A DNA stretch of 64,000 bases from Rhodamnia argentea (lineage: Eukaryota > Streptophyta > Magnoliopsida > Myrtales > Myrtaceae). Where the stretch lies: the NCBI RefSeq assembly GCF_020921035.1, contig NC_063157.1, positions 9,956,001 to 10,020,000 of the forward strand, written 5' to 3'. The position numbers and the translations under genes were made by a program. Under the pieces are notes generated by a model. The model was given only the letters and a program-made list of their open reading frames with translations. It had not been told where the DNA came from and did not search any database. Shown piece after piece: positions 37,704 through 49,852 of the stretch. Position 1 is the stretch's first letter. Each line of letters starts with the position of its first letter.

Positions 37704-40128
37704 ATGGAGACTCCCTCTCAAATGGATGATGATGGCCCAAGGTAATTAATATGTAGAAGTGAAAGTATGTTAGTTTTTCTTCTGTTTTATTGTTTGTTGT
37801 TCAAGTTTATCTTCTAATGGTGCTACTTTGTCCACTATTTTGTGTGTGATTTTATCAGCAATAATGATTGGACTCCACAAGTGGGTATGGAATTTAATGA
37901 TGTTGATGAGGCGTGGGAGTTTTGGAAGATGTATGCATTGAAAATTGGTTTTGGTGTACGTAGGAGAGTTACTAACAAAAGTAAGGATGGTTCCATAACT
38001 TCTACACGCTTTTGTTGTGCAAAAGAGGGACATTGACGAAAAGATAAACGATCGGAATTAGTAAAAAAGCCTAGGCCCGAAACGAGGATGGACCGCCATG
38101 CTCGAATAGGAATCAAATTAGTTCGAGGGAGCGGTAAATTTTATGTGTATGATTTTGAGCCAAAGCATTCCCATCCACTCCATTTTGTAGAGTATACTCA
38201 CTTGATACGGTCACATAGGCAAATAAACGATGTTCAAGCTCAGCAAATTGTGTTGGGCGACAATGCAGGCCTCACACATAAACAGCAGCATGACTTATCT
38301 AGTGTACAGGTTGGGGCAGAGAAAATGTTGGTTATACAAGGGTTGATCTAAAAAATTATCTTCACACTAAACGAGAGAGAGACATGGAGTTTGGAGACGC
38401 AGGATGTTTATTGAGGTGCTTCGAGAATCGATGGATCTTAGACACATCTTTCTTCTATGCTGTTCACCTTGACAAGAATGAGCAAATAACAAACATATTT
38501 TGGGTAGATTCTAGGATGGTTATTGATTATGCCCTTTTTGGTGATGTTGTAACTTTTGACACCACATTTTCCACCAACAAAGAGTATAGGCCACTCGGTG
38601 TCTTTATTGGATTCAATCACCATAGAGAGCTTGTGATTTTTGGGGCTGCACTTTTATATGATGAAACTGCAGATTCATCCGGATGGCTTTTCGAAACATT
38701 CTTGGGGGCACACAAATATAAGAGGCCCGCAACAAGTTTTACCGATCAAGATGCAGCAATGTCGAAGGCACTAGAAGAGGTGATTCCCGAGACAAGACAT
38801 GGATTGTGTACATGGCATCTAATGCAAAATGCCGTAAAAAATGTTGGTCATTTAATGAAGAGTGGATCTAATTTTTTGACTAATTTGAAGAAGCTTGTGT
38901 ACGAATATGTAGAAGTGAAAAAATTTGAAGAGGCTTGGGACTCATTACTTTCAACATATCAAGCCAATGACAATTCTTGGCTCCAAAATCTGTATAGGTT
39001 GAAAGAGAAGTGGGCTAGATGTTATATGAAATCTACAGTGACCTTGGGGATACGTAGTACACAGTTGAGTGAGAGTTTGAATGGAGATCCCAAGGATTAT
39101 CTTACATGTAATATAAATCTAAATGGATTTTTCAAGAGATTTGATAAGGTGGTGAATGATAAGTGGTACAAAGAGTTACAAGCTGAGTTTAATGCTAGAG
39201 AGAAATTGCCTACGATTTTGTGTCAGACATCACCAATGTTGCAGCAAGCGGGTAAAGTCTATACACCTTTGATGTTTGAAAATTTTCTCGCAGAATGGAT
39301 GAAAACTTTATCCCTGGTTATCAAGGAACGTAATGAGATGGGTCTCTTGCGTGAATATGTTGTTGGTTCATTTGGTGCAAATGAATTAGAGTACAAGGTC
39401 ATTGGTGGCCCAAGCAATGAAGTGGTTAATTGTGCTTGTAATCATTTTGAGACCGTTGGGATTTTATGTTGCCATACGTTGAAGGTGCTTAATAATTTGG
39501 ACATAAAGTTAATTCTTAGTGCTTATATTTTGAAGAGATGGACACGTAAAGCAAGAGATTGAATACTAGAGAAGCATGGTTTAGATACTCGGGTATAAGT
39601 TGTCATTAAACTCTTTTTTACTCAATTTAGTGTTCTAATTTATTGGCAACTTATAATAAATTCTATATATTCGTTCGGGGGAATGGTGACATGGATGCAA
39701 CTGATAGATATAGAGAGGTGTGTCCCGAGTTTGTTAAGATAGTAGTCAAGGGCTCACAAACTATTGAGAGATATGAATTTATCAAGAAGATGATCTTGAC
39801 CATAAACAAATCTCTCGATCAAATGCCACTTGGAAGTGAGTCTTAGGGAAATTTGACAGCCTTAATCGAAGATACAAGTCTCCTTGCAAAATGTACGGGC
39901 CTCAAGAAGAAAGATAGACGCAAAGGAGCAAAGCGACATAAGAGCTGTCTAGAGAAAAATAAAACGAAAAGAAAGAAGCAAGGAGACGTACCTCAAGCTT
40001 CTTCTGCACCTCAAGTTCTTGGAAGTTACAATATGCCTCCGGGTTTTCACAGTAGTCTACTCAGTAGGTATGAAGCATCACAAGAATTGAATATGCCTTC
40101 CATGATAGCACCGCTTGGTGACGGGTAA
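37704..40128 (+). pseudogene. FAR1/FHY3-type MULE transposase, inactivated
   Basis: A short first exon (37704-37741, ATG in a MDDDGP context) splices by GT-AG to 37859. A FAR1 DNA-binding domain follows, with MEFNDVDEAWEFWKMYA near its start and FEPKHSHPLH near 38150. Then comes a MULE transposase core at about 38384-39000, with DTTFSTN and TDQDAAM supplying the first two acidic residues and a CTWHL motif. A SWIM zinc finger (CAC...CCH, about 39430-39475) follows. A further exon from about 39643 carries the RYREVCPEFVKI segment and a basic tail. Damage: TGA at 38034-38036, a one-base frameshift near 38340-38345 and TAG at 39844-39846. A final exon near 40235 is possible. The domain order is that of FRS-like transposases. 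Confidence 0.88.
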
Positions 40129-40139
40129 TGCACTATTCT

Positions 40140-41600
40140 ATTTGCACTAAGTTTTGTTCATTTTATTATGTATATTTTATCATGCATGCTAATTTATGAT
40201 TAAATTAACTCTTTCTATTTGTTCTATTTGACAGTCAAGATGTTGTAAAAGATATTCCGATACACTTACGTGAATTGGAAAAGATCTTCTTCATCGGTTG
40301 GAGTTCACTTGCGTGTCCTTGTTATCCGGGTATCTATTTTGTGACTATAATTTTGTCGTGCTCTTGAAATGCCTAAGTTCTCATTGCGGAGATCTTACTT
40401 GGCAATGTCAATGACCGGTTGTTCTAACGCTATTCAGTTTAGTGCTTCTTTTGGGATTTTTAAATTTCTTTTTTTCAATTCCGGGATGGCAAGGAGAAGC
40501 GAGCAAGTATGAAGTTGTGGATTTGTTTAGTGCTTATTGTTTTTCTATTCCACTTAGTGAGTAGAGGCTTATTTGATGTTACTGTTGTCTAGATTAATGG
40601 TTTTCATTTTTTGAGGGGCAAAGTTTGTCATATTTATCGACACTCGAGACATTTCATTATGGATGTTTAGACTTATCAACCTGCCTATACAGCCCTACCA
40701 GCTCCCCCGAACTTAGAAGATGCTACAATTGACATAAGGCAAGAGTTTACTTTAATATGTTTGCACAATTAGCTAGTTAGCTTCATTTTAGCTTGTTGTG
40801 ATGATTTATGGAGAACGAGAACCGACCGGTAACGCCTTCATGCATTGTGTGTGTGTCTGTCTAGTGATATTTTATCATGAAGTTTGTGAAGAAGCTTGGT
40901 TGTCCCAGGTCAGATTTGATCATATTGATGGCTCCTGTTTCATGTTTGTGACGAAGAAGATGATGCATCTGCATTTTTCTCTGTGAGTGTTCTGTTTTCT
41001 TATTTCCTACTAGAAGTGAAATCGGTTATCTCTTCTGGCATTAGTTTCCGGGTTTTTTCTTTGCAGCTGTTATTGCTTCGAGCTACCGGCTTTCTTCTTT
41101 CTTGTTACATTATGGCTTGCGACTGCATGGATTCAAGGCTTGCAGTGACACTTTCATTTTTGCAAGACTTGAGACTGCATGGATGTAACATGTACTAAAG
41201 TTAAGTCACCACCAATGAAAGTATCGCAGGGAAATGAAGGATGCTGTGTTTTATTATGGTTCTTGCATCTCATTACTTTTGTATGTATTTTATTCTTTGT
41301 TTGAACTATCAATTAGCAAGTAGATGTTAGAATTCACAATCTGTGTTCTCTCAGATGTAATCCACATTCAATTAGATGCTAAATTCGGGACCATGACTTT
41401 TTTTTTTCCTTTTTTTTTTTGTTACAAAGTGAAATATGAAGGTCCATCATCAAGAACAAGGGTTGATGCATTTCCTTATTGGTTTGTGCAATAACGACCT
41501 CTTTAGTTAATAATGACCTCTTTTTTTTTTATGTAATTATCTATTTAGTTCCTAGGCTAACATTCATAAGGAGCTTTGACAAAAAGGAAACCTTAATGCA
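40140..41600. other. MULE internal, 3' of the transposase
   Basis: AT-rich sequence without a convincing coding exon, apart from a possible terminal transposase exon beginning near 40235. Confidence 0.4.
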
Positions 41601-42893
41601 ATTTTAGCGAGATGCCAAACGTTAACTAAAAGAAAGAAAAAAAATAACTATTCATTAACGAAAAAGTAACACACGGATGAAAGATTGTTTGGTTCTTCTG
41701 AATTTTTTTTTTGTACGTGATTATTCGTACGTGACCTTGGAATGGACATCGGTCAACCTCATTGCAAAATAACAACAAAAGAAACTAATTCGGTGGAAAC
41801 GCAAAAGCAAAGATTGTTTGGTTCTTCCAAAAAAAAATTTTGTCCCTTTCCGAATTTTTTTTTTTACTTTTCTTTTATATAAAGAAAAGTTTCCGATTTT
41901 ACACTAAAAAAGGGCTTCGCATTAGAAAAGTGTAAAACAGGAATGTAAAACCAAGGTCACGTACGAATTATAAAAATGACGTGAGTTTGCACAAAGCGGA
42001 TTACCCTTTCTTTTTACTTTTCTTTTTCATGTCCCCTTTCGATATTTTTTTTACTTTTCTTTTATGAAAAAAAGTTTCCGATTCTACCTAAAAAAGGCTT
42101 CGTATTAGAAAAGTGCGAAAAGGGATGTAAAATGTAAGTCAGGTATGAAAATAAAATTAAAAAAAAACCCGAGATTGCACGAAAAAGAAAAAGTTCCGTC
42201 TCTCCCTTTTTTCGACATTTGCTCAACACTTGTTAATCACCAATTTTAGCGAGATGCCGAACGTTAACTAAAAGAAAGAAAAAAAAAAGACTATTCATTA
42301 ACAAAAAAGTAAACACGCCGATCAATGTAAATGAAATGCAAATTCGAATAATCGAACACGCAACATGGTCGGGTATATAGCGAAATAGACTGGAATGGAC
42401 ATCGGTCAACCTCATTGCAAAATAACAACAAAAGAAACTAATTCGGCGGAAATGCAAAAGCAAAGATTGTTTGGTTCTTCCAAATTTTTTTTGTGTCCCT
42501 TTTCGAAATTTTTTTTACTTACTTTTATATAAAGAAAAGTTTCTGATTCTACACTAAAAAAGGGCTTCACATTAGAAAAGTGTGAAACAGGAATGTAAAA
42601 CCAAGGTCACGTACGAATTATAAAAACGACGTGAGTTTGCACAAAGCAGATTACCCTTTCTTTTTACTTTTCTTTTTCATGTCCCCTTTCGAATTTTTTT
42701 TTTTACTTTTCTTTTATGAAAAAAAGTTTCCGATTCTACCTAAAAAAGGCTTCGTATTAGAAAAGTGCGAAAAGGGATGTAAAATGTAAGTCGGGTATGA
42801 AAATAAAATTTAAAAAAACCCGAGATTGCACGAAAAAGAAAAAGTTCCATCTCTCCCTTTTTTCGACATTTGCTCAACACTTGTTAATCACCA
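41601..42893. repeat. Nested tandem repeat inside the MULE
   Basis: A unit of about 643 bp starting TTTTAGCGAGATGCC occurs at 41601 and again at 42244. Each copy ends near GCTCAACACTTGTTAATCACC. Within each unit a shorter segment (around AAAGTTTCCGAT and GTATTAGAAAAGTG) is itself present twice in diverged form, so the array is two-level. It lies between the convergent ends of the two MULE genes. Confidence 0.85.
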
Positions 42894-43623
42894 ATTGCTT
42901 AAAAATGGTCTGCAAGATGTTTTTCATGGCCATGTACTTTGAACCTCGAGGACCAAATACAATAAGTTCGAGTATGGAAGCAAATTAGTATGTACACATA
43001 ATGGTCTGGGCTAAGTAACTACAATTATATCGAACGAAGTCGGAACAAAAAGTCATCTTCATGCGGTGAGTTCAACGGGATTTAATAATGCTGGGTTCGA
43101 AACCGGACAAATGAATAGGTTTACAAGGCTTGATTCACGTTAAAAATCTTTCATATTGCATCACAAAAAACAGAACGTTTGATCCGAATGAAACTAGGTA
43201 AACTATAGTTTCCAACGCATATTTGCAACAACGAAAACCACACGCAACAACCAAAAACAGAACATTACCAAGAGAAAATGAAGCAATATAAAGTCACAGC
43301 ACAACATGAACAAATTCCACCTTACAAGAACTATGGTATCAGCTTGAGTGCGAGTTCGCCGGACCGAGGAAAACAAGGGTCTTTGCCCGGCGAAACCGAG
43401 CAATAAAAAAAAAAAACAAAAATACCCAACTACGAGTATACTCCATGTTGAAAACTAGAACAACTACAAACGATGGGGAACTCGATGTCGGGAACCATAG
43501 GGACTTTCCTTGTCTTCTGTTATATTCAGGTCTCCCTCATTCCCTCTTTTTTTTTTTTCTTTTGTTGCTGTTCTCTTTCCAACTTCACAGTCCACCACAT
43601 CCAGAGTCTTGAGTGCATGAAGG

Positions 43624-44232
43624 TTGCGAGATATCAATTGAAGCCTGGTTTGGTGAAACTGGAACATTCCTTACTAATCATATCTCGAAAGTTGTCATTC
43701 ACCTCTCTTGCATTCTATAGCTCCTGCACGGTCAATCGAAGCGAACCTTAGGTGTGTTCCAATTCTTGTATAGTCAATCGATGCGAACATTGGCTATGTT
43801 CCAGCTCCCTTTGGGTTTGTTGCAGCTCAAATTGGGTTTGTTCCAACTATATTTCCAGATCTCTAATTACACGGTTACATCCACTGGGACAAGCATCATC
43901 CCGATTAGACATAACAAGAAACCGTATAATTTTTACATCCCTAAACCATTAAAAAATTAAAGTGTCTTATTACAAGAGTAAGCAACTAACATACCAACTT
44001 CACATGTTCATTATTGGGACGAAAGCGTGACGGCAAATGAATTGTCGTTGGCAACTCCTTCATATTGAAAAAATTCAAGTACGCCTGTTTTGTGGCTTCC
44101 CAATTGTTATATCCTTTGTAATTAGCACAGCTAAAACCACTTACTTGGACTTCAGTTTGAGGCCAACTATCGTATATGCCGATATTACGGCCATTGAAAA
44201 CAACATAGTATTCCTTCGGCATTTCAACAAAC
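43624..44232 (-). pseudogene. Second MULE gene: viroplasmin/RNase H1 N-terminal-type domain plus coiled coil
   Basis: An acceptor (TTTTAG|GTTTG) precedes an exon at 44232-43995 with ATG at 44222. Its 76 codons show the compact domain found at the N terminus of eukaryotic RNase H1 and in caulimovirus inclusion-body protein: YYVVFNGRNIGIYDSW, then VQVSGF, then YKGYNNWEATKQAY. A GTATGT donor follows. The next segment (about 43941-43624) encodes a heptad-like coiled coil (LEQTQFELQQTQRELEHSQ) interrupted by three stops that look like single-base changes of Gln codons, and its join is one base out of frame. The right TIR, 440 bp upstream, probably supplied the promoter and a non-coding first exon. 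Other plant MULE second genes I know (mudrB, Ulp1-like) are different. Function in the element is unknown. Confidence 0.72.
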
Positions 44233-44667
44233 CTAAAATAGCATAGATAAGACACATACAACACCAAGGGGCATTAGCATTCAATTTACAAAACATTTAT
44301 TTTACCACGTATATACACCGGAAATACTAATGCAACATACTTATTACAGCTACTTGTATACTTCTTTTTTGCTTTTGAAGGGATTAAGCAAACAGAGCAA
44401 TATACACCAATCAAGACGGTTAATGCCAGAACTCTTTGGAATTAGGGGAAGAATTAAGAACCAAAGAACCAAATAATCACTTGTCAACGTGATCTCGCTT
44501 GAGAGCTTGCACATTAGATTAAGAGCCAAATAACCAGCAAATCTATAACATGTTAGAACTCTTTGGAATTAGGGGAAGAATTAAGAACCAAATAACCTCG
44601 TTCCAACAAAAAACCTAGCTATAAGGAAGAATTCAGCTTTATGTAGTGAAGAGGTCTGATCGGGCTT

Positions 44668-46244
44668 CATCTTGAAGAAGATGCTGCAAGTAAAGGGACA
44701 TTTTATCGAAGAGATGACAACCGTCAAAGTCCTCAATCTTCCAAAACTAAAACGCACATCCCTTTTTGACCTTATCTCCACAAAAGGTGAAGCGAAACGA
44801 ATTGTTTTGGCAAATTCAATTTTAAGAGCACAAATGAAACTAAGTCGGAATAAAGAAAAATAATTGCAAAGCCATGTGACGTATTCCAGGTGATCAAAGA
44901 ATTTTCTTTGCATTATGAATGTCAAAGATATCTCGAGGGATTTGAAGTTCTAGCAAGACAACCTTTATTAATAATCTTGGCTTGAAAGACACTGAAAATT
45001 TCAAGCAAGCAGAGCGCATCTCTCCTCGCATATTGTTTCTGCTCTTCCGTAAGAGGACTTTGTGACCAATCACTACATTGAAGTTCCTAAAGAGATTAAT
45101 CACATTATCATCTTATTAAAAGAATTTTGCGAAACAAAGAATCGAATACCATAGAGCAACCCTCGCTTCATCTAAATCACCTCCAATTACACATATAAGG
45201 AATCATCATGACCACTTCAAGATGCTACGTAGTTATGTAACAACATGAAATCTCTACATAGGAGAGATATGAAATGCTTTCATATTTCTTATAGAAACAA
45301 TTACTTGTTGACAAAAAAAGTGCGCTTAGGCATTATAGCAGGTAATTACAATGTAGAGTCTCCAGACACAACTAGAAATGAAAATATTAGTATGTGAGCT
45401 GATTTAGAAGTCAACCGCAAATTAGGGACCTCCCCTAAATCGCAGACAGTAGGAACATAGCAAAGCTAAATGAAAACGTTTCCCTCAACCTTCACACCTC
45501 AACCGGAAAAGAACGGGCAAAAACCAAGAATTATAGAATGTGCAGCAATCTTTCTTTGCTATTCATTGGGTGATTTGAAGGTGAATGCGATCTTTTGGCC
45601 CATCGATTCTCTCTCGGGAGCACGTATAATTCAAGCTCAGGCAAGTTCACACACGCACGTAAAACCATCGAGGCTCAAATCAGAAATTTTACCACACAAG
45701 CCGAGGCGACGCGAGCAAGAGGGCAAGCTGAAACCAAGCCGGCGACCTCGAAGTGGAGAGCCGCGACGCGTCGAGGGGAGTCGAGGACGATGCGGATGTT
45801 CGCAGGCGGGAGGGAGCATAAGCGAATGCTAAGACGAAGCCGATCCCATCCAATCTCGGCTTGGAGGCGGCGAACTTGAAGTGGAGAGCTGCGACGCGTC
45901 GAGCGGAGACGACGGACGATGCAAGGGAGGCCAAGGAGGCGAGCGGCGAAGATAGAGGAATGAGGCGACATAGAGCGCGAAGGTGCAAAGAGGAGAGAGC
46001 AAATTTCGTTTCTGATTCGACGAGAGAGCAAAGGAAATTTGGGAGAGGAATTGAGGAGAGAGCAAAGGAAAATCGGGCAGAGGAAAAGGAATGAGGAGAG
46101 AGAGAGAATATCCAGATTTCAAAAGTACCGCCCAAAAATTGTCCCCCCTCCTTTAGATGACGTGGCGGATTATTAAGCGTTGGATAAGAATGGATGGTGG
46201 AGATTTATGTAATGTTACCCATGACATTGAGGAATTATGGCAGG
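44668..46244 (-). repeat. MULE right terminal inverted repeat
   Basis: Inverted partner of 35656-37206. Its inner boundary is where the two stop matching, just after the complement of the TGCAGCATCTTCTT region. It carries an extra roughly 35-bp segment relative to the left TIR. Confidence 0.9.
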
Positions 46245-46256
46245 GAATCCAAATCC

Positions 46257-46610
46257 CTATGAGGAGTAGCTATGGCAACTGGATGAGGGCGGAATCCTAT
46301 GATCACAGCCCTTTCTAGCGTGTTTTCTATAATCTACAGGCAAATCATGATGGCTTCAATCCACCTCACGCACCCCCCCTCAACTTGGCCCATCATACAA
46401 CCCTAAACCAGAACCTTAAAAGCGCTGGCAGCAAAATCAGGACACTGTAGCGATCCCACCTATATCTTTCCCATCTCTCGGCTCTGTCCAACACACCACA
46501 TCCTCTCCCTCTCACTGTCCCATCTCCCCTGGTTCTAACATAGTCATGTATGGGCAACCAGTACTCACCCCCACACACATTGTACCCATATTCAGCTCTT
46601 ATCCGTCCAT
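46257..46610 (+). repeat. 354-bp direct duplication, right copy
   Basis: Partner of 35298-35651 in direct orientation. After TTATCCGTCCAT this copy continues into LINE sequence (CAGGCCCCAC), whereas the left copy runs into the MULE. About 12 bases lie between it and the MULE end. Confidence 0.95.
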
Positions 46611-46931
46611 CAGGCCCCACTTCACCCATACAATCTCCTCTTCCTCTTGGGCCAGGTGCTGTATCTTCTCTAGGTGACTATAAAGGGAAAGCTATAGCAA
46701 GGCTACACCCCCACAGCTCCCAGTTCAGACTAAAACAACCAGAAAACATAAAGGTCAAAGCCAAGTGGGCACCCTTTCTAGAAAACCTCGCCCCTTTTCT
46801 CCTTATGCGGCTCCACACCAGTCACTACACTCAGTTTCTGACCCGTAGCTTGCTGACACACCAATTATCCAAGCGGAGGAACACTTTACACGGGCTTTGG
46901 TAGCTAGCCCTAATAAGCTACCACGCACTCC

Positions 46932-47560
46932 ATGACGATATTGTGTTGGAACTGTCAGGGGCTGGGCAACCCTCTAACGGCTCATGAACTCCGGGCTTTG
47001 GTGGCCCAGGAGCGGCCCACTTTGGTGTTTCTCATGGAGACGAAGCAACCCGATGAGGTTATCTTACGTCACAGGAGAAAACTCCATTTTTTGGACAGCT
47101 ATACCGTCGCTCCTCTTGGCACGGCATGAGGACTTGCTAGTTTTTGGTTGGGGGGAGTTGATGTAAATATTTTATTTGCCTCACATATGTGTGTTCATTT
47201 GTCTTTTATGGATCGAAATAGCCATCTACAAATGGAGATCACTTTTGTCCATGCTCCTAATGATTTCCCAGGCCGTCAACATCTTTGGGTCGAACTCTAG
47301 AGTATCCATGAGAATCTTCAGCAACCGTGGTCGTACTTAGGTGACTTTAATGAGCTTATGTATAGTTGGGAAAAGGTGGGTGGCCAACTGGTTCAGAACT
47401 TTCGTATTTCTGCCTTTCGGAACTTTATGACAGAATGTTCTTTAATGGAGCTTGACTGTAAGGGCTGAGCATTTACCTGGTCTAACAATCGACAAGGGCT
47501 GGAATTGATAAAGGAGAAACTTGATCGTGTTTTCTATTCGTTAGACTAGCGTTTACAGTA
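46932..47560 (+). pseudogene. LINE ORF2 endonuclease (EEP) domain, broken
   Basis: It begins MTILCWNCQGLGNP, the usual start of plant L1 ORF2. Later landmarks are METKQ, a WSYLGDFNE segment (about 47329-47355) and FTWSNNRQG near 47476-47500, matching the GDFN and TWSN motifs of apurinic-type endonucleases. Stops occur at about 47127, 47299 and 47466, with at least one frame change. Confidence 0.82.
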
Positions 47561-48239
47561 TATATAAGCTGAAGCTATTGCATTACCACCAATTGGTTCC
47601 GACCATTCTCCATTGTTGGTGTCTCTTCATCCCCCACCTTCTCCTCGTGTTCATTATTTCAAATATGAAGCATTTTGGAATATAGATCCTAATTGTAGCC
47701 GAGTTGTAAAGGAGGCATGGCTAGACACTCATTCGGTGCGAGAATCTTTGATGGTTAAGCTACATCGTGTTCAACGTCGTCTATCAATTTGGAATTGACT
47801 TCGATTTCCGCATGCTACCAGAACTATTCAATCTCTCAAGCAAGAGCTTCAGGACCTTACTAATTGACAGGTATACTCTGCTAATGTTGACATGCGCATC
47901 ACTGAACTTAAAAACCAGATTGACAACTTATGGCATCAGGAGGAGCAATATTGGGGTTTAAGGTCTCGGATTCAATGGCTAACTTATGGTGACCGTAATA
48001 CCCGTTTCTTCCATGCCACCACTATCCAACGTCGCCATTGAAATCGCCTATCCACCCTTAAAACAGCTGAAGGTATATGGCTTCGTCATCCATAGCAACT
48101 ACAAGATTGTGTTATTTCCTATTTTGCTGATCTTTACTGAAGCCAAAGCCTGCGCCAATATGATCCCATCTTGCGTCACTGTCAACAGACCATTATAGCT
48201 TCCATGAACTCCTCATTGACTCAACCAACTACATTGGAA

Positions 48240-49680
48240 GAGGTGAGGACTGCAGTTCCAGCTGGGTAAATCCAAAGCGCCAGGCCCAGATGGTTTGAGT
48301 GCCCTCTTCTATCAATATCATTGGGAGACTATTCAACATGACCTTCTTCAAATGGTTCAATCCTTCCTCAACACAGGTATCTTACCAGGCTCCTTGAATT
48401 ACAGTCATATTACACTAGTGCCCAAAGTGCCTCATCCGGAGAGTCTTGATCAATACCGCCCTATCAGTCTATGCAACTATTCCTACAAAATTGTTTTCAA
48501 GGTTCTCGCCAATCGGTTGAAGCCATTATTGCCAACTATAGTAGCAAAGGAACAAAGCGCGTTCATTGCAGGACGGCAAATTCAAGACAACATACTGATA
48601 GTCCAAGAAGTTCTCCACCGGCTCCGCACTCGCCATCGACAACGAAGATATCAGGCTGTTCTTAAACTTGATATGCGCAAAGCTTATGATCGAGTTGAAT
48701 GGGATTTTCTGGAGGATTATCTCCTTAGAATGGGTTTTGTCATGCAGTGGGTCTCTTGGATAATGTCTTGTGTTCGAATCATTTCTTTCAGTGTCAAGCT
48801 CAACGAGACTCCACTACCCTCTTTCTACCCATCTAGAGGACTGCGTCAGGGCGACCCACTGTCGCCGTACCTTTTTATCCTGATTTCTAATGTACTTTCT
48901 TCTATGCTAGCTACAGCTATAGAGGATGGCAGTTTCTTTGGTATTAAACTCAATTGCCATTGCCCAAAGCTGTCGCACCTTCTCTTCGCGGATGATTCCA
49001 TCTTTTTTATGGATGGAAAACTTTCAGAGTGTCAGACTTTGGTGTAGATCCTTCACCAGTACTGTTATGCATCGGGACAAGTTATCAACCTGAACAAGTC
49101 AGGTATCCTTTTTAGTAGCTATTGTCCATCTACATTGAAACAGATGTTGGCCAAGGAATTGCGAGTACCGAAGATTTCCCAGACAGGGAAGTACCTTGGG
49201 CTGCCTTCTGATTGGGGGCAAACCAAGAAACAACTTTTTCCTTGGATATTAGCTCGAGTCCATAGTAAGCTAGAGGGATGGAAGGAAAAGCTTTTCTCCA
49301 TGGCTGGAAAAGAAATCTTAATAAAGGCTGTCATCCAAGCGATTCCGCAATATGCTATGTCAGTGTTTAAGGTGCCTCTCACTATATGTCGGGCTATTGA
49401 GCGGCGTGCAGCATCATTCTGGTGGAGAAACTATGAGGCTCAAACAGGGCTACATTGGAGGAGTTAGGACCTATTGAAGCACAGTAAACAAGATGGTGGT
49501 TTAGGCTTCCTAGATCTTACTTCTTTTAATATGGCCATGCTGGGGAAAACAACATGGAGGTTGCATTCCAACCCCTGTAGCCTTTGGGCGACACTTTTTA
49601 AAGGCATTTACTTCCCGCAGTCTAGTTTTGGGAAGCGACTAGAAGGGGTCGACCCTCGTGGGGTTGGCAAAGCATCTTAG
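48240..49680 (+). pseudogene. LINE ORF2 reverse transcriptase, broken
   Basis: The longest open piece is 48295-49047. Motifs in order: PGPDGL, ITLVPKV, YRPISLCN, KLDMRKAYDRVEWDF (first catalytic Asp), GLRQGDPLSPYLF and LLFADDSIFF (the catalytic Asp pair, near 48976-49005). A stop at 49045-49047 follows. The thumb region then continues as GKYLGLP and KLFSMAGKEILIK (about 49190-49325) and WWRN near 49420, with further stops at about 49467 and 49678. The catalytic motifs survive but the frame does not. Confidence 0.9.
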
Positions 49681-49852
49681 CTGGAAGAGATCGTATTGCA
49701 CCCTATGTCCAATGGCAAGTGGGCGATGGAACATAAATTCACATTAGATCAAACCGCCGGTTACCCTCTGTTACTATTGGTGGACTGCCACAAGTAGATG
49801 AACCCATTGGGTTGCAAATCTCATCACATCATCCACCCAATGGAATGAATCC

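Larger units (their letters stand above)
35656..46244. mobile_element. 10.6-kb Mutator-like element with long TIRs and two convergent genes
   Basis: The ends are inverted copies of CCTGCCATARTTCCTCAATG, and the inverted similarity extends about 1.55 kb inward on each side. Inside, a FAR1-type MULE transposase reads rightward from the left TIR, and a viroplasmin-domain gene reads leftward from the right TIR. Between them lies an AT-rich region with nested tandem repeats. This is the architecture of maize MuDR (mudrA and mudrB convergent from the two TIRs), but with a different second gene. Both genes are broken, so this copy cannot be autonomous. It sits inside ORF1 of an L1 LINE. Confidence 0.88.

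Noticed and set aside
43473..43960. Plus-strand frames of 66-92 codons opposite the second MULE gene
   Set aside because: They are antisense to the coiled-coil segment, which explains the sequence better.
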